A stretch of DNA of 64,000 nt from Eudorina sp. 2006-703-Eu-15 (Eukaryota; Chlorophyta; Chlorophyceae; Chlamydomonadales; Volvocaceae), in assembly GCA_003117195.1 (NCBI GenBank), contig BDSI01000020.1, positions 1,099,146-1,163,145 of the forward strand. The letters run 5' to 3'. Below the pieces are notes generated by a model. The model had not been told where the DNA came from. It searched no databases and saw only the letters and a program-made list of their open reading frames with translations. How positions within the stretch are numbered: position 1 is the first letter of the stretch; every line of letters begins with the position of its first letter. Shown in pieces: positions 53,956 to 64,000 of this stretch. The translations under genes and the position numbers were made by a program.

Positions 53956-56900
53956 TACGGAAGGCGCACCCGGCCAATCCGCAAGTCAGCGTCGCCCTGG
54001 ACCACACAGGTTCACCACCAGGATTCACAGGAGGTTGTGAGGCCATACATGCCGATTGTGAGCGAAACAGAGGAACTGCAGCGTCGGGGTTACGGTGTAA
54101 TTCCCTGCAAGAGATCCTATGCACAGCATCTGGAGAAGCTTTTGGCCGCGCCGTGTTACAGGAGCGGCGTCCCCATCCAGCATCTATTGAGCTTATTTGC
54201 TGCTGGACGCGCTCAACAATTGGCCAAGCGCCGAATCTTAACTCTTCACGTGGGGTTATGATCGCCTGCGTCCCGCGTTCCGTCCCCCAGAGCAGGCAGG
54301 CGGCCTGAGGCCCCGGCCTCGGACGCCCGCTGCCCCGCACCGTCGGGGCCCAGTCGGGCCGGCCAGCCCACCCCACCTGACAGGCTGCTGCTCTTGGGGT
54401 TTGTGGACGTGAGCATCTGGAGGGCCGGCAGGATGGAGAAGGCCAGGGTGTTGTAGCGCTGCGTGTTCGCGTAGTCGCTGGCGGCCTGGCGCCCGGACAC
54501 GGTGGCGGCCTGGGCCTGGAGGCGACGGACGGAGCGCGAAGGACCGACGCGGGCGGGGCCAATATCCAAGGATCCGGGATTAAAGATCCAGTAGAACAAG
54601 AGATAAGCGAGCTTAAGGCGGCACAGAACCGGAAGGATAGAGACCCGAGGAGGCGCTCATCAAGTTCACACGACAGCCTTGGGACCGAGGCATATCCTAT
54701 CCGTGTGCAAGCTCCCGGCGCACACAGCCAGGGGGTAACCTCAACGCCACAACACTTCAAGATTTAGGCAAGGTTACGCGTCCACGCACGTGTTGTCGCG
54801 TGGCAGCTGTGTTGAGCACGCCCTCGGTCTTTCTCACCCGCTCAGCAGGACACGTGCCCTCACCTCGATTCCCGTCCCATGGCCCTTCACCCCATGGCCC
54901 TTCACCCCATGGCCCTCCACCCCATGGCCCTCCACCCCATGGCCCTTCACCCCATGGCCCTCCACCCCATGGCCCTCCACCCCATGGCCCTCAACCCTAC
55001 GGCCCTCCTTGCCTTTCAGGTATCCGGTATTTATCGCCGGCCTGGGTGTGTCTGGGCTGCTTTCAATTAAGCCCCATGGCCCCACCCTCACCGAACCCCC
55101 TCATGGCAATTATTCGATCTTCGCTTTCCTTCTTTTCGGGCCAACCCAGCGCACCCACCTCCCATGCCGGCTCGTTGTAGTACGGGTCGGTCACGAGGAT
55201 CATGGACTGGATGCTCACCAGCACCTGGGCGGGGTGAGGAACAAGGCAGGGGGCGGGGTCCGGGGGCCGGAGGCCGACCGCCGGGGCGCAGCCGATACAT
55301 CGGCTTCGTTTCCAGTAACTGTCCCCGTAATTTGCATGACGTTGACCTACCAGTGTCCCACACTGTTTTGCTGTAGGTAGTGACCGACCTGCTCGTCATG
55401 GACAGAAAAGACGGCACCGCTAGGGCTGCGGTCGATGTGTACCGGCAGGCACGTCGCGCCGCCCGCGATACGTACGGTACCTGCCCAGCGGCGTGCACGG
55501 TTCGCGGAAACGCAACCCCGCCCTCTCAGACTGCGTAAGATACGGTGTGCTTAAGCGACGACACAGGGAAACCGGGTCGCGACAAAAGCTACATACTACA
55601 GGCAGGGAACCACCGGGTAACCCTACGTGCGGAACTCGGAGATGACACACATGGTGGATACCACCACACCCATGGGGCGTGAAGGCCGTGCCCATCATAC
55701 CCTGTGCCCAGCAGCTGCTGCACGCTGGGCGCACCTGCAGTATGGTGGACATGGCCGGGTCCCAGGACGGCCCCGACCAGGTGCCCAGCAGCGACAGGCA
55801 CACCTTGCCCTCCGCGTACAGGTTGGGGTTGAAGCGCACCTTGCCGCCCCCGGTCGTCAGAAACTGGACCTGCGAGACGAGGCGCGACGAGACGGGACGA
55901 GACAAGTTCGGATCGCGGGTAACTATTATTGTACGGACAGGCGTGCGGCGCTCCAGGAGGAGGACCGCGCCGGAGGGGAGCGCCCCATGGGTCGTGACTC
56001 GCCTTGGGCGGCTTGCTGGGGTACTCCGGCGGGAGGTAGATGTCGAAGATGAACGGCCCGTTGGCGTACGGCGTGTCCGACGCGGGGATCAGCAACGCCC
56101 TGCGTGAGGCGCGCGGCGTGGGCGGCATGGCCGCAGGGGAACGTGAACGTGAGGTTGCTCGGAACTGGGGCGGCCCCTGCTGTGCATACCCGGAAGGCAA
56201 GACATTGAATAGCACCTCCCCTCTGCGCTAGGAGCCCCCGTCCAGGTGCGGAGCAGCGCCTGTGAAAGGCGTCTGAAGGCGATGTCCCCGACCCGCACTC
56301 CCTCCCTCCTGAAACTGCTTTCAAGCCAACCCGCACAGAACGGCAATCTGTGTCAATAATTACCCCCCCTCTTCTGCACCACTCCCTCCCTCCCGGCCTT
56401 GCTCACCGTCTGGCAGCCCCTCTCTCCTGCGTCCCCTTGACATCCCCGTCACTTCACACCAGGCTCACCTCAGCACGTCCACCCGGTTGTCGTCCACCGC
56501 CACGAACACCGACGCCTCCCAGTCCAGCGGCAGCCCCGTGGCCAGCCCCGAGATCTCCCCCGTGATGCGCTTCAGCCGCTGCCGCATCACCTCGCCGCCC
56601 GCACCGCTGCCCGCGGCCTCCGCCTCGCGTCTGGAGGGGCGCCCCGTGGGACCGCGAGGGGCGCAGATGCCGACGGGGGCAGCAGCGGCGGAGCAACGGC
56701 GAGGTATAGGAAAGGAGGGAGGTTCGGCGGGGGCCAACACGAGGACGGAGAGCACCGGGTGGGGAACACGCGAGGGGCCGGCTTGTGACTGACCTGGTGT
56801 TGCTACATGTTGATATGGTGTACGTCCGGCGCACAGTCTGGGTAGGTTCCTCGCTCGGTTCCGTTCGGTGGTCCCGGTTCCGGAGCGCATCTCCTGATCG

Positions 56901-59900
56901 GGGCTATTCAGGTATCTGGTTCGAGAGGACTTCTGTTCCTCTGCTCGTTGATATACAGTATGTAACAGTATTCGGCTATAAGCTAGTTGGCTCATACAGG
57001 AACTCAGCGCAGGTAGCCGCCTGGTTTATCCACACTACACAAGAGGGAGCGGGCACGTGTCCGAGCTGTCCGGAATGAAGTGAAGCCGGTCAGTCGTCCC
57101 CAACACCGCGCAACGGGCGGCATGGGCCAGACAGCCAGCCCGCCATATATCCCCAAGCCGCAGAGGCGCATCAAACCGCTGCGCGGGTATGGGCTTTTGC
57201 TGCTTGGGTGCTTTTTCGTAGGGCTGCAGATGTAAGATATGGGCAACACACGCACACGTGGTGCTGGCCAGGGCCCATCCATACCCATCGCCAGTCTTTC
57301 TCCACATAAGGACGCTGTTCCCTGCAACAGAAATCAGGCAGCCGCGCCCCCACACCCTGGCCGCCCACAAACCCCGACCTTTACCCTAGACCTCGCCCCT
57401 ACGGTATCGAAAAACTGGACCCCCAAGCGTCATCTGACAACCCAACGCATCAATCACCTGAAGTAGTGGTCCTTCAGCAAGGGCACCTCCCGGAACTGCA
57501 GCGACCTCATCACGGACGTGTACTCGGATCGCCGAGTGGCCAGGGACGCGGCGTCGGCGGCCGCGCTGTTGCTGCCGCCCGCGGCCGCCCCAGCCGCCGC
57601 GGTCGCGGCCTCCGCGGAGCCGCCGTGCCGGGCCCTCTTCGCCGTCGGGGCGTCCGCGTCCCCGACGTTGCCACCGGCGCCGTCCCCGCCGGCTGCACCA
57701 AGCGACGCTGCCCCGGCTCCGCAACCGCCTCGACCGCCACCGGAAGGTAGTTGCAGGAGGTTGCTCAACGTGCCTGTCACGTACGGCGGCGTCATTGGCC
57801 GGTATGACTCACCTCGCGTGGCGGATTACACCCAGCCACGTGCCCCTACACCACACACACGCCGTCACCGCAGCACACACAGCAGATACCCCAAGTTCGT
57901 AACGCTCGCTTTCAGCCCCCGGCGTCGCCCGGTGCTCGCCACAGCCGCACTCGTGCAACTCTCCGCCCAGTCGGGTATGGAAGGGCGCGGGCAGCTCCTT
58001 CGCTTCTTGACCTCGCCGCCCGCCAAACCAGCCACGCCGCCCCGTCCACCAACCGTGGCCCTACCCTGCGCCTCGGCCATGTTGCTCTTCCACATGCTCA
58101 CGCCCCCGGCCACCTCCTCCGCAAGCGCCCCCAGCTCCAGTGCCAGGCCCAGAGCCGCTATGTCCTCCTCTGCGCCGTCCGCCAGCTCCTGGGGGCGGCG
58201 GAGGGCAGGCCGGGAAACATCTACAATGGGCCCCAAAGGTTCCGCAGAACTGCTCCTTGCTTGTAAGCGTCACCAATGCCAACTTGTGTAGCCTTGGCAG
58301 GGTCGTCGATTCGGTGCTTGCGCACACTGACTGCCGTACAATGTGCTTTCGAAGTGCAATACACACAACAGCGCCCTTTCTGCGCGATGTCCAAACTCGG
58401 AGCCCGCTGTCACTGCGACAGCTTGCGTCTCACACACCCCAGCGACAGCTTCTCGCGGCTCCGTTTCTTTTTTCTTTTGCCACAAGCGAACACACCTGCG
58501 CCGAGCGTTTGAAGATGGCGCACTGTCGACCGAGGGACTCGAACACGGTGCATACCGGCGGGTCGGAGGGACTGGAGCCGCTGCCCCCGGCGCCGCTGCC
58601 CCCGGCGCCGCTGCCCCCCGCGCCCGCCCCGGCGCCCGGCAGGGGTGCCGCCCCCGGCGGGGCGGTGTCCTGTGGGTCGCTCGCCGGCACCACCATCAGC
58701 TCCAGCAGCGACATGGAGCTGATGCAGCACCTGGGGACAGCGGGGGGGAGGGCACCGGGCCGGGGCAGCGGGGGAGGGCACCGGGCCGGGGCTCTGACGT
58801 TGTGGGGGGTGCCTCTTGTGCGCTGTTGGTGGACGTGTGTTTAACAAGAAGCCCACCCATAACCCACGTGTGTATGCGTGAGTTGGCATTCGGCGGGCAG
58901 GGCAGGGCGGGGCAGGGTAGGAGTGGTGGGTGTGTTATTAGGCGGGCAGGGAAGGAGTGCGTGACATGCAAGGGGCATAGCTAAGCCCGGAAATCCACGT
59001 ATGCCTCACGACTGCCCCTGTCCCAGCCCATGGAACAGGTAGCGCGATAGATGGTAAGCTGCGGGCGAATGACGAGCCGCACAGGTCCGCAGGCTCTCGG
59101 AGTTAGGCTGAGCGGAGTTAAGTCCGCTGCCCCGGTCACTCTAAGACACACGCCGCAATGCGGTGAGTGCGTGCGGGCGATGAGCGCGAAGCTGACCGGG
59201 CTAGACCCACCTGCGAGCAAACGCCTGCAATCAGCGCGGTCGCCGCCGACAAATAAAATAATGCAAAGAGCATGATCTTGAATGCGAGGAAAGCCCCGGG
59301 CAGAAAAGGGAAGGGTCAAGCGCAAAGGCAGGTTATCGAGACCCTCCCTGGAGATACCGGTTCTCGCCATGCGCGGCGCTCACCTCACAATGGCCAGCAC
59401 CGCCCGGTACAAGCCCTGGCGCTGGCCCATGTCCAGCAGCGAATCGTTCTGAAGCAGGAGCCGCAGTATGTACGGCAGACCGCCGTACTGCAGTACGGCA
59501 TGCAGCAGCGGCGGCAGGCTGGCCAGTGCGGGCTTGTCCGCCGGGTTGATGGCCTCCAGGAGGGCCGTCAGGCAGGACCGCACCTGTACGGCATTGACGA
59601 CACATGTCGTACACTCGTACTCATACACACGCGCACGAGGCAGTGGCGCGGAAAGTCGCGACACCTAGGTCCAACCCACGCGTCGCACAGGGTGACCGCG
59701 CGTGTTGGCGCCGGGGCGCTGCGATGGCTTGCGGCCCTGCCACGCGCCGCCGGAAGTGGTGGGATGCTGCAGCAACGACCAGCGCATGAGCCGCGCAGCC
59801 GCGCAGGGGACCCCACTGCGCACAGGACGCGACTGAGCGACATCAAGCGGACCAGGCCCATGTCGCCCCGCACCTCCCCGCATCATCCCCACGTTGCAGG

Positions 59901-62697
59901 CCCGCACCTAGATGGGAGCTCAAGCAAACAATGACCATGACAGACCCAGCCCAGCGGCAGGCCGGCGACCCCGATTGGACACAACCGGTATAACCCGTCT
60001 TCTCCTCGTAAACCCACCTCGTCATCCGCTTGGCGCTGCCGATCCTGAGCGGCCTTCAGGGCTGCCAAATCCTTGCTGGACGGGGCCCCAGCGTTATGGA
60101 AGGGCCCGCCCCAGCCGCCGCCGGCACCGCCGTAGCCAACGCCCTTGGCCCAGGCCTTCGTGCCGTCGCCGCCGGCGTAGCCTCCCCTGCCGTGGCCGCT
60201 CCTGCGCCGTTTCCGGCCGCCGCGACCGCGACCTGCTGAGTGCACGCCAGCCGGGTGGCCGGAAACCGGGCTTCATAGAGCAATGGCGCGACGAGTTCAC
60301 GTATTGCCAGCTGGTTTAAGAGTTGCGGCTTCGAAGCGGGCATGTCCCATGTGGCGTGTGCTTTGCAAGGCGCCAGCGGACCGCTGAGACGATGCCCAAC
60401 GGTGGGCAACAGTGGAGCCTTGACACGCGAACGCGTCCAGTCCGCTGTCGTGCCCGTCGAGCTGAAGCACCGCCGCATGTGACATGACCCAAATCGACAG
60501 CACCGCCTGCGCCCACAACACGTCCACCGCCCAGCGACCCTTCCCTCTTTGCGTCGCTTGGAACGCGCGCCACTACGTGACTACGAACGCGCATGGACTC
60601 ACCGCTCGGCGGCGACGCGCGGCCGCCGGCAGCAGCAGGCGCACCCCCGGGCTCCGCGCCCACGTTGATCGCCCCGTCGTCGTCGTCCTCCCCTTCGTCC
60701 CCGTCCTCCTGCACGCTCAGCAGCACCGCCCGCACCCGCCTGAGCAGCTTGAGAGCCCGGAAGGCCTGGTCTGACATCGCCTGCAGCTCCTGTGGGTAGC
60801 GTGTGGTGCGCAGCGGCAGGGTACCGCCTGGTTGGTGTGGGGCTTGCCCATGTTAAGGTTGTCGGTTTGTCCATGTTAAGACCCTATACCATCGGACTCC
60901 CTACCCGATACCTACGATATCTAAAGTCTCTCTCCGAGAATCCTACGCTGCTCATTCCAGCACACCGAGCTGCCAGGCAAACAGCGCGAGGGGCCCCAGC
61001 AACACGAAAAAACATTGTCATGCGCCATGCTTGTACGCTCGCATGCTATTTATACTTAACAACCCTACATTCCTCGTGCAAACTAAACTCACATTCCAGT
61101 AGCCGTTCCACGATTACGAACCCGAACGATCCAAACCGCCCACATCTCACACAGGACCGTGGCTCGTTTCCCACCAGTCCCGTCGACCGTACGGGATCCT
61201 CTGATCCTCTTGGCTCACCTCCCGCCGCGCCCGAGGCAGCACGTCCCGCTCCGTCAGGTCCTTAGAGCAGCCCAGGCACAGATAGACGCAGCGAGGCCCC
61301 ACCACCTCACGCAGCTCCGAGCACAGGCGCTCCAGGGATGCGTCCGGAGACGCGACAGGGCGACCGCGAGCGGTCAGCGCGGCACGGAGCTTCGTAACCA
61401 TAGCAGCGCTGCCGCTGCCCTCGCCGACGCCATCACCGCCACCGCCGCTGGGCCCTGCCGGCAGCGCGCCATGCTCTCTGGCTGCATGCTGGGCCCTTGA
61501 GCGTGACGTCTGGCGCCGTTGCGGTCGCTGTGACCCTTGCTGCTGCTGATGCTGGGGCACGGACGGCTGTTGGTCCTGCAGCAGTGCGTGTTGGTGTTGT
61601 TGCTGCTGCGCCATGTGGGTCAGCTCACATGCAGCTAACATTCGGGCATGGCAGGTCGGGCACGACGGCGTCAGCGGCAGGAGCGGCGTCACCTCAGCTG
61701 GCCGCATCACTCCGGCCCCAGCCGCATGGCTACCGGCCTGACGGCCGCCCTCTCCCGCTGCAGGTTTGTGAGCGCCACCGGTCGCGCCTCCGCGGCTGCC
61801 TCCTGGCTGAGCCGATGCCTGCGCCGATGTAGCTGCCCCGTCCACACCCGTGCCATTGCAACCGTTCCGCAGCGCAAGCGCCGCCTTGGTCGCCTTGCCC
61901 TCCCGCCGCAGCGACTCGCACAGCGCGTGGTAGAGGATCTGCGTGTGGTGTGGTCCGAGCAGCAGCCGGATGTCGCGGCTACTCAGCCAACGGTCGCAGG
62001 CGAGCGCGGGGCACAGCAGCGGCGCCGCAAGGTCTAGCAGCGTTGCTGACGGGCCTGCGGCCTTGGCAGCATTACCATTTGCAGCTGCGCTGCCCCGCCC
62101 GGCTGGTGGTTCTGCCCCAGGAGTCGCGTCGCCTAAAGCGGCCGCAACTGCAGGACGGAGCCGTGCCGCCAGCGACTGCAGCGTCACCGCACAGTTGCAA
62201 GCATCCAGCGTGTAGAGCTCGTCGGTGGGGCCTGAAGCTGCATGGCGCCTTCCGGTCGGTATGGGGGCGCGTGATCCCGCCGCGGCTTGCCCGGTCCGGC
62301 GGGGTGACGAGGGTTGGTATGCAGTTAAATCAACAACCGCAGCTCCGGGGTCGTTGTCGTCGTCATCGATGATCGTGACGTCAGCTGCAGATTGGCGCGT
62401 GCCTTGCGTTGACCGGGTGTTCCTTGCACGGGCGGACACGGCAGAGCTTGGCCCTGGGCCGGCACCCTGGCACTGACGTGCTCCAGCACCTTGGTCGACG
62501 TCCCCCACGGCGACCACGTCGTCATCACTCATGCCATCTTCAGACAGGACGATGGCTTCATCTTTTGCACGCTGCGCTTGCTGGGCAGAGCTGCCGGAAC
62601 CCGCACCGACCCGAGGAGCCCCACATATCTCGCAAGATGGAAGCAGCTCTGAATTTATAAAGGTACAACTGTCGCAAGTCCAGTCGACGTCGGTCAT
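52620..62697 (-). CDS. BIRC6/BRUCE-like ubiquitin-conjugating enzyme with N-terminal RanBP2-type zinc finger
   Basis: Large E2 (or E2/E3 hybrid) transferring ubiquitin through an active-site Cys (family knowledge). Minus-strand exons: 62697-61219, 60789-60603, 60232-60018, 59583-59384, 58730-58496, 58188-58065, 57773-57458, 56630-56469, 56099-56003, 55869-55735, 55224-55159, 54515-54377, 53618-53452 and a terminal 52685-52620; phases agree, giving about 1,195 residues. A further exon between 53452 and 52685 is possible and unresolved. The N-terminus has W-T-C8-x2-C11-x10-C22-x2-C25 (RanBP2 zinc finger). A Cys-rich region in exon 1 ([36 protein letters not shown]) may bind more zinc. The UBC domain spans exons 56630-55159: [40 protein letters not shown] with the catalytic Cys, and [18 protein letters not shown]. 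The C-terminal tail ([15 protein letters not shown]) matches the BIRC6 tail style. No BIR domain is seen. One intron has a GC donor; another carries a solo-LTR-like insertion. Confidence 0.87.
53903..53952. repeat. (AC)n microsatellite, intronic
   Basis: A 50-bp CA-dinucleotide run in the intron between exons 54515-54377 and 53618-53452 of the ubiquitin-conjugating enzyme gene. Confidence 0.95.
54877..55010. repeat. 15-bp minisatellite, about nine copies, intronic
   Basis: Units of CCCATGGCCCTTCAC / CCCATGGCCCTCCAC repeat about nine times in the intron between exons 55224-55159 and 54515-54377. The unit length is a multiple of three, so it stays open in several frames, but phases of the flanking exons show it is intronic. 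Confidence 0.92.
56001..56002 (-). other. Non-canonical GC splice donor
   Basis: Exon 56099-56003 must join exon 55869-55735 to keep the UBC domain in frame, and the donor there reads AAG|GCGAGT, a GC-AG intron. There is no GT at that position. Confidence 0.75.
56808..57034 (+). mobile_element. Solo-LTR-like insertion, copy 2 (227 bp)
   Basis: Same element as 5154-5381 and the same orientation, with TG...CA ends. It is flanked by its own perfect 5-bp direct repeat CTACA (56803-56807 and 57035-57039), different from that of copy 1, so the two are independent insertions. It lies in the intron between exons 57773-57458 and 56630-56469 of the ubiquitin-conjugating enzyme gene. Confidence 0.9.
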
Positions 62698-64000
62698 GCT
62701 TTCAAGACGAGGGAGAAATCATTGACGGGCTCAAGAGGACTTGCGACGAAATATTTGAGATTCCTATAATGAGCGGGATGTTTGAAGGCGTTCGGTTGCA
62801 ACACAGCTACGGCGCACTTAGTTGAACTTTGCCGCGAACTGCACGAAATGCAAGTTTCGGAGCTGTGACGGTGTGCCCTAACTTGCCCTGCATCGTAAGG
62901 ATTAGGATATCGACGACATAACTTCATGTGGTCAGTTATTTGACGTGAAGCACAATGCTTGTTGTTGGACTGCGTGGGGCTGCGTCTCTTCCACCAGTTG
63001 GAACCCTCGCCTTGCCCAGGTTGCGTACTTTACGAGTTGAAGCTAAGAAAGGCGCGAACAGAGGGAAAACTGTTGCAAAAGAAAATTTACCGACGAAGGT
63101 TTGCGCAACGTGTGGTCTGCCGTTCACATGGTGAGGGCTGTAGTTGCAGGCCCCTTTCATGTTGCCTTGGCGGGCGGCATTCTAAACCAGCAACCTTGCG
63201 GCCATCCAATGTGTAGGCGTAAAAAATGGAGAGACGTTTGGGATGAAGTGAGGTGAGAAGTCTGCGTAACTTCATCATGTCCGTGAGTGTAGTTTGTGGC
63301 CGGGGAAATGTTGGGCATGAAGGCACCAACCCTAGTATGTATCTGAAGTCCCCTGCGGGACGCATGCGTCCCGTTGCCATTCTGCAGGTATTGCAGTGAT
63401 AGATGCCGAGGAAATCGAGGGAAGAAAGCCACCGAGGAAGATAAGGAGACCCCGTGAAGTCACGGCCTATGACGGTCCATGCCACCGGCCGCGTGATCCC
63501 GCGTGCTGGCCACGTCACCCACGTGCAATGTAACGAAACGTTTCATCATAGCTACGTTGCGTCTTGGATGATTATTTGGCCTGCAGTTGTAACGTGCCCT
63601 GGTCACTGGCCCATGCACGCCTTACCTCACATCGGCTGCAGTTGTTCATCCTTGGGTTCTTTCGAGGCATTCAAGTACTTTGGGTGCGTTGGTCTGGCCT
63701 AACATCATCTTGTGCTTACTTTCGCGCGCGTTGTTCCAATGAGGGACTTCTGTATGAGCATTGCAGCTGCTGCCTGCTGCTGCTGGTAGATGCCATTTGG
63801 GAGGTGGAACCGGCCGTCTTTCTTCTCACACTGCCAATGAACTGGATGCTTAGCTGAGTGTAAGGTTTCTGTGAAATCAGAGTACGGGGCTGTGCGATGT
63901 ACGGCCGTCTTGTAGGGGCTTGTGATGGTATGCGTCGCGGCAAGTTACAGTGTGTGTTACTAAGTTTTTTTGCGTGGTTATGTTCGGGTCTTGCCGTGCA
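62698..64000. other. No gene recognised; promoter side of the ubiquitin-conjugating enzyme gene
   Basis: 1.3 kb upstream of the minus-strand start codon at 62697. No exon chain with recognisable similarity on either strand. It should contain the 5' UTR and promoter, but I can name no element. Confidence 0.5.

Overview
This is nuclear DNA of a volvocine green alga (the Chlamydomonas/Volvox/Gonium group). I infer this from five things: GC-rich genes cut into many short exons with GTGAG-type donors and CAG acceptors; a gametolysin-type (peptidase M11) enzyme with the QExxH zinc site known from Volvox; a plant-type CDKE kinase; a DIRS-group retrotransposon of the kind known from Volvox (kangaroo); and dense micro- and minisatellites. 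I cannot fix the genus. There are no operons. Gene models below were built by joining exons at splice sites and checking that the phases agree.

Layout. 1-3600: no gene. 3601-12580 (-): a secreted M11 metalloprotease with a Pro-rich linker and seven C-terminal repeats, each encoded by one exon; its first exon(s) are not resolved. 12.6-15.8 kb: no gene recognised. 15777-20138 (-): an RBM39/CAPER-like splicing factor (RS domain, two RRMs, UHM). 20739-27621 (-): CDKE/CDK8, the Mediator kinase, with several intronic minisatellites. 28405-30684 (+): a three-exon gene of unknown function. 32209-34347 (+): a two-exon ankyrin-type protein. 34.3-39 kb: repeat-rich DNA with a Ty1/copia relic. 39.2-48.8 kb: a DIRS-type element, part of it inverted, into which a Ty3/gypsy element (41377-47270) has inserted with a 5-bp target duplication. 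48.8-52.6 kb: two weak exon candidates and a dispersed repeat. 52620-62697 (-): a BIRC6/BRUCE-like ubiquitin-conjugating enzyme with an N-terminal RanBP2-type zinc finger. 62.7-64 kb: no gene recognised.

The host genes look functionally independent: extracellular-matrix proteolysis, pre-mRNA splicing, transcriptional control through Mediator, and ubiquitin conjugation. The strongest structural observations are (i) the array of seven symmetric phase 1-1 exons in the metalloprotease, (ii) two near-identical solo-LTR-like insertions (5154-5381 and 56808-57034), each with its own perfect 5-bp target duplication and each in an intron, and (iii) the nested and rearranged retrotransposon block whose reverse transcriptase reading frame can be followed across both breaks.
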